A stretch of 64,000 bases of DNA from Clostridium rectalis. Its GTDB lineage: Bacteria > Bacillota > Clostridia > Clostridiales > Clostridiaceae. The stretch covers positions 62,001 to 126,000 of the forward strand of contig NZ_UYZZ01000003.1 of assembly GCF_900626095.1 (NCBI RefSeq), written 5' to 3'. Position numbers and translations under genes: made by a program. Positions 25,808 to 33,612 of this stretch are shown piece after piece. Below the pieces are notes generated by a model. It did no database searches. It worked only from the letters and a program-made list of their open reading frames with translations, and was not told the DNA's origin. Each line of letters begins with the position of its first letter. Position 1 is the stretch's first letter.

Positions 25808-25845
25808 TATAAAATATTATGGTTTTTCAAAATAACCTTAATACA

Positions 25846-26030
25846 CCCCCCTATAAACCGTAGAGTTATTAGTGCTTGTCTCCAGGCAAGTCTTCTGACT
25901 CTGGTTCTTCAATTTTATAAACCTTCCCTCTTACTAGAAGTGGCATATTTTATAAAATTTCCCCATTACAGCGGCGGTACCGTACAGGAATTTCACCTGT
26001 TTCCATATTAAGCAAGCTATGCACCTGTAG
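25846..26030 (-). ncRNA. Cobalamin riboswitch aptamer upstream of the Btu-like operon
   Basis: Read on the minus strand it has CAGGTGC near the 5' end, GGAAACAGGTGAAATTCCTG, TACGGTACCGCCGCTGTAA, and the B12-box-like AGTCAGAAGACTTGCC (25885-25900), then a hairpin whose ACGGT loop can pair with ACCG of the CCGCC loop (kissing interaction). The B12 box deviates from the usual GGAGACC core (GAAGACT), but the opposite strand compensates the pairs. It is expected to repress the btuFCD-like operon when cobalamin is plentiful. Confidence 0.93.
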
Positions 26031-26056
26031 AAAAATATTTAATTATTTACTTTTGT

Positions 26057-26107
26057 ATTATAAAATTATAAGATAGTATTGTCAATATATTTACTCTTTT
26101 TTATAAT
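26057..26107. promoter_or_regulatory. Divergent promoters with overlapping -35 boxes
   Basis: Minus strand: TTGACA (26080-26085) and TATAAT (26057-26062), 17-base spacer, reading into the riboswitch. Plus strand: TTGTCA (26079-26084) and TATAAT (26102-26107), 17-base spacer, reading to the DUF1294 gene. The two -35 boxes overlap by five bases. Confidence 0.75.
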
Positions 26108-26176
26108 TCTTTTATAATATAAATTAAGCTTTATAATTAAATTTAACAATTCTACCTATATTAGAAGGAGTTTATT

Positions 26177-26446
26177 ATGAAATTATTATTATACTATCTA
26201 ATATCAATAAATCTTTTAGGAATATTAATAATGTATATTGATAAGAAAAAAGCTATAAAACATGAATATAGGATATCTGAAAAAAGCTTATTTTCAGTAG
26301 CTTTATTTTTAGGAAGTTTTGGAATGCTTTTAGGAATGTATATTTTTAGACACAAGACTAAACATCTTAAATTTAAATTGGGTATACCAATTATTTTTAT
26401 ATTACAAATAATATTATTAAATTATTTAAATAAACATATTCTTTAA
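26177..26446 (+). CDS. DUF1294 membrane protein
   Basis: An 89-residue protein with three predicted membrane helices. The central segment YRISEKSLFSVALFLGSFG followed by MYIFRHKTKHLKFKLGIP is the DUF1294 signature. An AGAAGGAG site precedes the ATG. Function is unknown. Its promoter overlaps that of the divergent riboswitch transcript, so the two may interfere with each other, but nothing ties the protein itself to cobalamin. Confidence 0.85.
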   Translation: MKLLLYYLISINLLGILIMYIDKKKAIKHEYRISEKSLFSVALFLGSFGMLLGMYIFRHKTKHLKFKLGIPIIFILQIILLNYLNKHIL

Positions 26447-26486
26447 AATAAAACATACGTAACCTTATAATTACGTATGTTTTATT
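26447..26486. terminator. Bidirectional terminator
   Basis: Perfect 16-bp arms (26447-26462 and 26471-26486, AATAAAACATACGTAA) between convergent genes. Confidence 0.9.
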
Positions 26487-26492
26487 AAAACC

Positions 26493-26774
26493 TTATAATA
26501 TTACCTCATACAACTTATCATATTGCATATCACAAGAACCCATTTGATTTCCATCGGCACAATATTGTCTTTCTACATAATAATATTTATCATCTTTTCT
26601 ATATACAGCCTTAAATGTATCATCATCTCCAAATTCACACACCTTTAGATAATCACCTTTCCCCTCTGTATCTAATCCACTATTTTGTATTATTTTATCA
26701 TCTAATAGTTTTAAATTAGCTCTTCCACGCTTTATGTTTTCTATTATTCCATTTACAACTTCTATGTCTCTCAT
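26493..26774 (-). CDS. Small acidic protein of unknown function
   Basis: A 93-residue soluble protein without signal or membrane helix. It starts MRDIEVVNGIIENIKRG, is rich in Asp/Glu, and has a Cys pair in the C-terminal half (QYCADGNQMGSCDMQYD). I do not recognise a family. A good AAAGGAGAGG site precedes the ATG, and a strong terminator follows, so it is likely a real single gene. The spaced cysteines could bind metal or form a disulfide, but this is speculation. Confidence 0.6.
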   Translation of the reverse strand: MRDIEVVNGIIENIKRGRANLKLLDDKIIQNSGLDTEGKGDYLKVCEFGDDDTFKAVYRKDDKYYYVERQYCADGNQMGSCDMQYDKLYEVIL

Positions 26775-26982
26775 ACTTTACCTCTCCTTTATAAACTGTG
26801 AAATCATGAAATATCCTATTATAATTATATATTTAATTTACTAAATTTTCAATACATTTATACTCTTTTCTAAAAATAATAATTATTTATTTGAAATTAT
26901 TCACTATAAAACTTTTTAGTATCACATCATATAGCCTTTTTATATAATATTATTGTGAATATGAATAAGAGGAGATATTTTT

Positions 26983-27714
26983 ATGTATTTTAGATTTCCG
27001 GAAAAAATACCACCAAATAACCATAAAATATATGTTTTGCAAATTAAATACGCAGATGTAAACGGTGACGGATTAAAAGAAACTTTAATACTTACAGGCA
27101 AAAAACCTTATGGGGAAAATAGTTTTATTGAAGACATAACTCTTACTGTAGAAAATAAAATAACTAATGTAAATCTAAAAGTAGTTCCAAAAGAAAATTC
27201 AGGATATAATCCTAATATGTTTATAGCAAGATTTTCTGAAGATAAAACCCCTCAAGTACTTCTTTCTATAAACTCTGGAGGAAGTGGAGGATATTATTAT
27301 AACTATGTTTATTCCTTTAAGAACGATATGCCCTTAACCTTTTTTGACTACGATATATTTAATAATGAAAGTATTTTTAATGCTATATATGAAAACAATT
27401 ATAAAGTAAGAGTTACCTCTGAAAATAAAGCTTTAAAGGGTATTATAGACCTAACGGCTATTAGAGATAAAGAATATCTATCTGCTATTTATGAGCCTAA
27501 TGGGACTTTAAAAGAACCTATTAAAGGCGATGTTTTATCCCTTGGACTTTTATCGCCTTTTAGCATAACTGGATCAGAAATATTTGACTTAATAGCTTCT
27601 CAGCGAATTATAGGTCTATTTAATGGGGACACTTTAGGAAATGTGGAAACAATCTTAAGATTAGATAAAGATAAATTTATTCCTCTAGTAACTCGCCTTA
27701 CAGTGCTTATGTAA
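26983..27714 (+). CDS. Uncharacterised protein with an N-terminal DxNxDG calcium-type motif
   Basis: A 243-residue protein with an AAGAGGAG site before the ATG. The N-terminal third has IKYADVNGDGLKETLILTG, an FG-GAP/VCBS-like Asp loop that usually binds calcium. The middle has a Gly-rich turn SINSGGSGGYYYNYVY. The C-terminus is alpha/beta without obvious motifs. No signal peptide is present, despite the extracellular-looking motif. Such proteins in spore formers are sometimes spore-associated, but I cannot support a function. Confidence 0.6.
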   Translation: MYFRFPEKIPPNNHKIYVLQIKYADVNGDGLKETLILTGKKPYGENSFIEDITLTVENKITNVNLKVVPKENSGYNPNMFIARFSEDKTPQVLLSINSGGSGGYYYNYVYSFKNDMPLTFFDYDIFNNESIFNAIYENNYKVRVTSENKALKGIIDLTAIRDKEYLSAIYEPNGTLKEPIKGDVLSLGLLSPFSITGSEIFDLIASQRIIGLFNGDTLGNVETILRLDKDKFIPLVTRLTVLM

Positions 27715-27727
27715 TTTATGTGTATTT

Positions 27728-27749
27728 AAAAGCGGCCAATGACCGCTTT
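27728..27749 (+). terminator. Probable terminator
   Basis: AAAGCGG and CCGCTTT arms about seven bases apart just after the stop, followed by a T-rich stretch that is not an uninterrupted run. Confidence 0.55.
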
Positions 27750-27814
27750 CCCTATTTTATTTTAAATAAAAATACTATATAAGCTATAAATTATTAGTTA
27801 AATAAAAAATAATA

Positions 27815-28825
27815 TCATATTTTATGAAACTCCCAAATAGATTCTCCTAATGTATTTATATATTTTAATCTATTTTTATATATTACCTTTGCTACTCCAT
27901 TTATAAATCTTGATACCTCATCATAAATAGGTTCTATTACAAAATCCCCCCTTCTATTTATATAACCCCACTTACCTTTAACCTCAACAGAAATTAAATT
28001 ATCATCAATAACATCTACATTATCAAATTCTACTTTTATTACCTCTATACCATATTTATCTATAAAACCATATTTATTCTCTATGGCTACTGCAGCAAAT
28101 CCTTTATAAAAACTATCCACCCAATCATATTTTGGCTGTATTATCATATCACCTTTTTTATTTATAAAACCATATTTCCCTTTTATCTCTACAGCAGCTA
28201 ACCCCTCACTAAAATCATTTCCTTCTGAATATATAGGTAATATAACTATATTGCCCTTAGTATCAATATAGCCATACTTATTATTCATTGAAACCGCAGC
28301 TAGACCCTCACTAAACCCATAAGCATAGTTATATTTAGGTTCTATAACTTGATTACCTTTATTATCAATATATCCTAGCTTACCTCCTAATTGAACTAGT
28401 GCTAATCCCTCACTAAAATTAAAAACACCTAAATATTTAGGTTCTATAATCATTTCATCATTTTTATTAATATACCCCCATTTATATCCTAGTTTAACTG
28501 CTGCCATTCCCTCTGAAAAACCATTAGTATCGTCATATTTAGGCTCAATTACTAAATTTCCTAACTCATCCACATATCCCTTTTTATTATTTACCTCTAT
28601 TTCTGCAAGCCCCTCTGTAAAATCATAGACATCATCGTACCTTATGTCTACCGCTAAATCTCCCTTATTATTTATGAAATCAAATTTGTCACCTTTACTT
28701 ACTATAGCAAATTTCCCATTAAACTCCTCAGCATAATCAAAAGTAGCAGGTATACATATTTCTCCACTATTATCTATATAACCATATTTTCCGCATATTT
28801 TTATAGGATAAAAACTTCTTTCCAT
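27815..28825 (-). CDS. WG-repeat protein (about ten repeats)
   Basis: A 336-residue protein built almost wholly of WG beta-hairpin repeats of about 33 residues: a KxGYIDxxG hairpin, an IEPKYD strand, then FSEGLAAV. I count about ten copies, the clearest between residues 60 and 310; the first and last are degenerate. WG repeats are thought to form protein-binding scaffolds; no enzyme domain is attached. There is no signal peptide, so it is likely cytoplasmic. The start has AAAAGGAGATTAAAA before ATG. The partner is unknown. Confidence 0.88.
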   Translation of the reverse strand: MERSFYPIKICGKYGYIDNSGEICIPATFDYAEEFNGKFAIVSKGDKFDFINNKGDLAVDIRYDDVYDFTEGLAEIEVNNKKGYVDELGNLVIEPKYDDTNGFSEGMAAVKLGYKWGYINKNDEMIIEPKYLGVFNFSEGLALVQLGGKLGYIDNKGNQVIEPKYNYAYGFSEGLAAVSMNNKYGYIDTKGNIVILPIYSEGNDFSEGLAAVEIKGKYGFINKKGDMIIQPKYDWVDSFYKGFAAVAIENKYGFIDKYGIEVIKVEFDNVDVIDDNLISVEVKGKWGYINRRGDFVIEPIYDEVSRFINGVAKVIYKNRLKYINTLGESIWEFHKI

Positions 28826-29071
28826 TTTTAATCTCCTTTTCTAAATTCAATTTTTATTTACACTACATTTTATCACAATAAAGTAACTGTAGATAATTAT
28901 ATGTTATAATTTCTACAGTTTATATATAATTTGTTTTTTATATTCTATATTTATATAGTAATAAATACTTATTTTTATTTACCTAAGACATGCTAAAAAC
29001 AATATTAAGTTTGTGACCCTATAGCACTTTCCTTTATTTTTATAATACTCCTTCTTTGTTATCAAATAAAT

Positions 29072-30601
29072 TTATTTTTTTAATAATTTGATAAGTTCTT
29101 TTATATTAATTTTGTCAAAAGTATCAAATTTGTTTATGTAACCTAATACCATTTTCTTTAAAGCTATCTCTCCTGGGAAATGATCTGCTTCCTCTATAAA
29201 ATGTATTATCCTAGAAGTTTCAACTTTGTAGTTGAAAATAGTTATTATTTTAATATAAAAGAATTCTAAATATATCTGTTTGAACTCTTTCCATTGTTCA
29301 TAATAATCCATATTATCACAAATAATTTGCACCGTACTCCTTATAACCTTATTAATTTTTTCCATGTTATCACTATATATAAATTTTATACAAGGAATTT
29401 CACTAAAACTATATGCTATTTTTTTTAGTAGGTCTTCCTTTATAATTTCTGCTTCTTCATCATTAAAAACACACTTTAATTGAATAAAACTATTATTTTC
29501 ATAATATGTATTTGTAAAAAATTCTATATAGTTTTCAAAATCCTCTGAATTATTACCAAGTTCTATCTCAAATAAAATTTTAAAAAATATATTCCACTGA
29601 AAATCATTATTAATAGCCTTTAAAATAGCATTCCCTATAATTTTTGAAAATTCGTCTTTGAAAAAAATCTGCCTTTCAAATACTATCTTTTGATCAAAAT
29701 CAATTTTATTTTTGCTTATATCATTTAACCTAGACAAAGTTTTAATCAAAACTTTATTATAATCATTACAATCTCCTATATTATTAGTACTAAAAATATA
29801 TTCTATTATTGCATCACACGATCTTTTAAAGTCCACAGTAAAACCTATACTATTTTTCATCTTTGTTGAAAATATATCGTTAATTATTTTAGAAAACACA
29901 GATTGTAGTTGATTTTTTCTAACCAAAGGGTTAATTGCATTAAGTTTATTAGCCTCATTATATATAAGTAATAATTGATTATCTATCATAGTTAAATTTT
30001 TTTTTATTGAGGCCATTATATCCTTGTAGAAGTCCTCACTAAGCATATAACTATTGTTTTTATAAACTACTTTATGTTCAATTTCCCCCCAAAATATATT
30101 AACTAAAGATTTAATTTGCAACTCAAAATTTATGGTCATATCATTAAAATAGTATACTCCATCTATTCTAAATATCTCAAATCCATTTTTCTGTTCTTCT
30201 GGTTGTCTAGTTTTTAAATTTAATCTTATACAATTGTTAACCGTATTATAATAATATCCTTTATCATCAATACAATTAAAATATTTTTTTAAACATTTAT
30301 ATGTTTTCCCTTCATCTTCAATAAATCTGCATTCAATCCTAACACCTATCAAATCTGATAAATTATATAAAAGTTCCTTTGGAGTTTTATATATTTTATA
30401 ATAATCATTTCTAATTATCTTTTCTTTTAAACTAAAATCAGATTTTATTCTAGAGTTTACATTTAAAAACCCTTCTGAATTAGATGTCATAATATTTTTA
30501 AAATAACTTTCTATGTGGTTACGTGCATTTTCTAAATCTAATTGTAAACTTTTTAAAAATTCTATTGAATTTTCTATAAAATTAAACACTTCTAATTCCA
30601 T
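29072..30601 (-). CDS. RelA/SpoT nucleotidyltransferase-domain protein with long unknown C-terminus
   Basis: A 509-residue protein. Residues about 35-215 resemble the (p)ppGpp synthetase domain: NVNSRIKSDFSLKEKIIRN, LSDLIGVRIECRFI with the metal-binding Asp, QKNGFEIFRIDG in the G-loop position, and FELQIKSLVNIFWGEIEHKV with the catalytic Glu. The usual NGYxSxH of the G-loop is NGFEIFR, so GTP recognition may differ. No HD hydrolase, TGS or ACT domain is seen. The C-terminal 290 residues are helical, acidic and unrecognised. It may be an alarmone synthetase, a toxin-like pyrophosphotransferase or an inactive homologue. Confidence 0.75.
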   Translation of the reverse strand: MELEVFNFIENSIEFLKSLQLDLENARNHIESYFKNIMTSNSEGFLNVNSRIKSDFSLKEKIIRNDYYKIYKTPKELLYNLSDLIGVRIECRFIEDEGKTYKCLKKYFNCIDDKGYYYNTVNNCIRLNLKTRQPEEQKNGFEIFRIDGVYYFNDMTINFELQIKSLVNIFWGEIEHKVVYKNNSYMLSEDFYKDIMASIKKNLTMIDNQLLLIYNEANKLNAINPLVRKNQLQSVFSKIINDIFSTKMKNSIGFTVDFKRSCDAIIEYIFSTNNIGDCNDYNKVLIKTLSRLNDISKNKIDFDQKIVFERQIFFKDEFSKIIGNAILKAINNDFQWNIFFKILFEIELGNNSEDFENYIEFFTNTYYENNSFIQLKCVFNDEEAEIIKEDLLKKIAYSFSEIPCIKFIYSDNMEKINKVIRSTVQIICDNMDYYEQWKEFKQIYLEFFYIKIITIFNYKVETSRIIHFIEEADHFPGEIALKKMVLGYINKFDTFDKINIKELIKLLKK

Positions 30602-30711
30602 ATTATTCCTCCTACTCTAGTGAAGAAACTTTACTATTTTATAAAATTATATCATAGTTAACGTACTAAAAATGAACAAAACATAAAAATTTAGTAAATT
30701 TAATCGGAAAA

Positions 30712-30751
30712 GTGGTTATAAAATCCAAACAAGTCGAATAATTATAACCAC
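30712..30751 (-). terminator. Possible terminator after the NhaC-family gene
   Basis: 10-bp arms (GTGGTTATAA and complement) around a 20-base loop, with a short T-run on the minus strand. Confidence 0.5.
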
Positions 30752-30768
30752 ATATAACAAATTGAACA

Positions 30769-32133
30769 CTATAATAATATATCTGACTCTTTCCCTTTAT
30801 TCCAATTCCACGGTTTTCTTTTTATAGTGCCATCCGCAAAAGGAATAAACATGGAGATTATTACTGATACTAATAATAATTGTTGATACCATAATAATGG
30901 TATTACTTCAAATGGTGTCACTTTTCCCTTAGTAAAACTTAATAGTATTAACATTTGTGCCCCATAAGGTATGATTCCCTGCATTATACAAGAAAAAATA
31001 TCAAGTATTGATGCACTTCTTCTGGGGTCTACTTTATATTTATAGCACATTTCTTTAGCAATAGGTCCATTTATAATTATAGCTACTGTATTATTTGCAA
31101 CTGCTGCATCTGTAAGTGCTACAAGTGCTCCCATACCAATCTCTGCACTCTTTTTACCCTTTACCATTTTTTCAATTTTATCTAATAAAAATTGAATTCC
31201 TCCAGCTTTTGTAATCATATTAGCAAGTCCACCTGTAAACATTGATAAAAGAAATATATCTATCATTCCTGTAAAACCATTAAATATTTCTTGAGAAAAA
31301 GTTAATATATTTAAATCCCCATAAAATATACCTATTGCTCCTGCAAGAATAATCCCCCCTGTTAAAACTACAAAAACGTTTATGCCTATTAAAGCCAAAA
31401 TTAATACAAATAAATATGGTATAACTTTTATAATACTATATTCATAAATTTTTATAGGAGGAATTACTTCAGGTCTAGCAAATATAAATAATAACAATAT
31501 AGTTATTATAGCGGCTGGAGCTGCTATAAATATATTTACCCTAAATTTATCTTTCATATCACATCCCTGGGTCCTTGTAGCTGCAATTGTAGTATCTGAT
31601 ATTACAGATAAATTATCTCCAAACATTGCCCCTCCCATTACAGTTGCTAATGTTAGCGGTAATGAAAGTCCAGATTTTTCAGCAAGCCCTATTGCAATAG
31701 GTGCAATAGCCACTATAGTTCCCACTGCAGTTCCTGTAGATATTGATATAAAACAAGCTATTATAAACAATCCTACAGTAATATATTCAGGGGGAATATA
31801 AGTTAGACCTAAGTTTATAGTAGATTCTACTCCCCCCATTGCTTTGGCTACGGCAGCAAACGCTCCTGCTAAAAGATATATTGTACACATTATAATGATG
31901 TCTTTATTTCCACACCCGTCTATTAAAGCATCAAATTTATCATCTATGGTTCCTTTGAGTATAAAAAATGCACTAATTATACCACAAAATATAGCTACTG
32001 GGGCTGGTAATTGGTAAAAAGCCATTTCTACCCCTTGATATTCTAATATTAAACCACTACCTAAATAAATAGCTACAAATATTAAAAAAGGTATTAATGC
32101 TTTACCATCTGATGGCATTTTCTTATATTCCAT
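30769..32133 (-). CDS. NhaC-family Na+/H+ antiporter-like carrier, possibly a methionine transporter
   Basis: A 454-residue protein with about 11-12 membrane helices. Conserved segments include STGTAVGTIVAIAPIAIGLA, GGAMFGDNLSVISDTTIAA and the late ALTDAAVANNTVAIIINGP, all typical of the NhaC superfamily. An AGGAGG precedes the ATG. It lies 77 bases downstream of methionine gamma-lyase on the same strand. Members of this superfamily have been predicted as methionine transporters from genomic context, so amino acid uptake is a better guess than sodium export. No S-box riboswitch precedes the pair. Confidence 0.82.
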   Translation of the reverse strand: MEYKKMPSDGKALIPFLIFVAIYLGSGLILEYQGVEMAFYQLPAPVAIFCGIISAFFILKGTIDDKFDALIDGCGNKDIIIMCTIYLLAGAFAAVAKAMGGVESTINLGLTYIPPEYITVGLFIIACFISISTGTAVGTIVAIAPIAIGLAEKSGLSLPLTLATVMGGAMFGDNLSVISDTTIAATRTQGCDMKDKFRVNIFIAAPAAIITILLLFIFARPEVIPPIKIYEYSIIKVIPYLFVLILALIGINVFVVLTGGIILAGAIGIFYGDLNILTFSQEIFNGFTGMIDIFLLSMFTGGLANMITKAGGIQFLLDKIEKMVKGKKSAEIGMGALVALTDAAVANNTVAIIINGPIAKEMCYKYKVDPRRSASILDIFSCIMQGIIPYGAQMLILLSFTKGKVTPFEVIPLLWYQQLLLVSVIISMFIPFADGTIKRKPWNWNKGKESDILL

Positions 32134-32210
32134 TCTTATATTCCTCCTATAACTTAGTGGCTATTTTATTTTTATATGGAATAATGTATATAATTTAAAT
32201 TTTATATAAA

Positions 32211-33416
32211 CTATTTTAATATTAAATCTAAAGCCTGTTTTAAGTCATTAATTATGTCCTCTGCTGTTTCAAGTCCTACTGATAGTCTAACTAACCCATC
32301 ACTTATTCCTGCCTCTTTTCTTTCTGCCTCTGTATATGGTGAATGTGTCATTGAGGCAGGATGCTGAATTAAAGTTTCTGTATCCCCTAAACTTACAGCT
32401 AAACTAGCTAGTTTTACATTATTCATTACAGTTCTTCCTTCTTCAATTCCACCATTTAATTCAAAAGAAATCATAGCTCCAGGTAAATTCATTTGTCTAC
32501 TAGCAAGATTATAGTATTTAAAACTCTTAAGTCCAGGATAATAAACCTTTTTTACTGCATCATGAGATTCTAAAAATTTTGCCACCTTTAAAGCATTTTC
32601 AGAGTGTCTTTGCATTCTTAGCTCCAATGTCTTCATCCCCCTTATTAATAAATATGCATTAAAAGGACTTGCTATGGCACCTGTCATATCCTTTACACCA
32701 AATAATTTAACTTCATTTATAAACGACTTTTTCCCAACTACAAAACCTGCCACCACGTCACCATGACCGTTTAAATATTTAGTTGCAGAATGAACTACTA
32801 CATCTGCTCCTAATTTTAATGGCTTTTGTATATATGGAGTACAAAACGTATTATCTACAAATACCATGCAGTTTTCATTTTTATGAGCTATCTCGGAAAT
32901 CGATTTAATATCAGTAATTTTTAATGTAGGGTTTGCCGGTGTTTCTAAGTACACAACTCTAGTATTTGGTTTTATAGCCTTTTTAACCTGATTCAAATTT
33001 GAAGTATCTACAAAAGTAACCTCAACTCCAAATCTAGTTATACCATGATTTAATAAAGCAAAAGTACATCCATAAAGTGTGTCTGCTGCAACTATATGAT
33101 CCCCTGCCTTTAAAGCTGTCCATAACGCTGCTGAAATAGCCCCCATACCAGATGAGGTAACAACTGCCGATTCTCCACCTTCTAATATGGAAACCTTTTC
33201 TTCTACCTCGCTATTAGTTGGGTTTCCTAATCTAGTATATATATATCCTTCCTCCTGTAATGCAAATCTTCTTCCCCCTTGTTCAGCAGAATCAAATATA
33301 AAAGTAGATGTCTGATATATAGGTGTTGCAAGTGAACCATATTGTGTATCCTTAGTATGTCCTCCATGTATAGTTTTTGTTCCAAAACCCAACTTTTCAC
33401 ATTCTTCTTTATTCAT
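32211..33416 (-). CDS. megL: Methionine gamma-lyase
   Basis: About 401 residues of the Cys/Met-metabolism PLP family. YTRLGNPTN and SSGMGAISAALW bind PLP phosphate, and LYGCTFALLNHG carries the active-site Cys characteristic of methionine gamma-lyase. VDNTFCTPYIQ holds the Asp over the ring, and SATKYLNGHGDV the Schiff-base Lys. The enzyme splits methionine to methanethiol, ammonia and 2-oxobutyrate, giving energy and reduced sulfur. Cystathionine gamma-synthase/lyase relatives lack the Cys. I choose the ATG at 33414-33416, which follows GGGAGGGG; an ATG five codons upstream lies before that site. Confidence 0.93.
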   Translation of the reverse strand: MNKEECEKLGFGTKTIHGGHTKDTQYGSLATPIYQTSTFIFDSAEQGGRRFALQEEGYIYTRLGNPTNSEVEEKVSILEGGESAVVTSSGMGAISAALWTALKAGDHIVAADTLYGCTFALLNHGITRFGVEVTFVDTSNLNQVKKAIKPNTRVVYLETPANPTLKITDIKSISEIAHKNENCMVFVDNTFCTPYIQKPLKLGADVVVHSATKYLNGHGDVVAGFVVGKKSFINEVKLFGVKDMTGAIASPFNAYLLIRGMKTLELRMQRHSENALKVAKFLESHDAVKKVYYPGLKSFKYYNLASRQMNLPGAMISFELNGGIEEGRTVMNNVKLASLAVSLGDTETLIQHPASMTHSPYTEAERKEAGISDGLVRLSVGLETAEDIINDLKQALDLILK

Positions 33417-33612
33417 ATAAACCCCTCCCATATTTTTTAAACCATTTGTAAAATAGTTAATAAAATAAACATATCTATATCTTCATTATATAAATATGTT
33501 TATTAACTTCTTTAAATGTATAGAATATTCCTTCTATTTATAAATTATATTCCTAAGTTTTTTACAAGCACAAAAACATTATTACATTTATTTTAAAATC
33601 AACCCTTTTTTA

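Noticed and set aside
27815-28825. Repetitive DNA in this gene as a CRISPR or tandem repeat array
   Set aside because: The periodicity is at the protein level (WG repeats of about 33 residues); the nucleotide repeats are diverged and coding.
33417-33612. SAM riboswitch (S-box) upstream of methionine gamma-lyase
   Set aside because: The conserved S-box core is absent on the minus strand, and there is no terminator hairpin between the upstream gene and megL.
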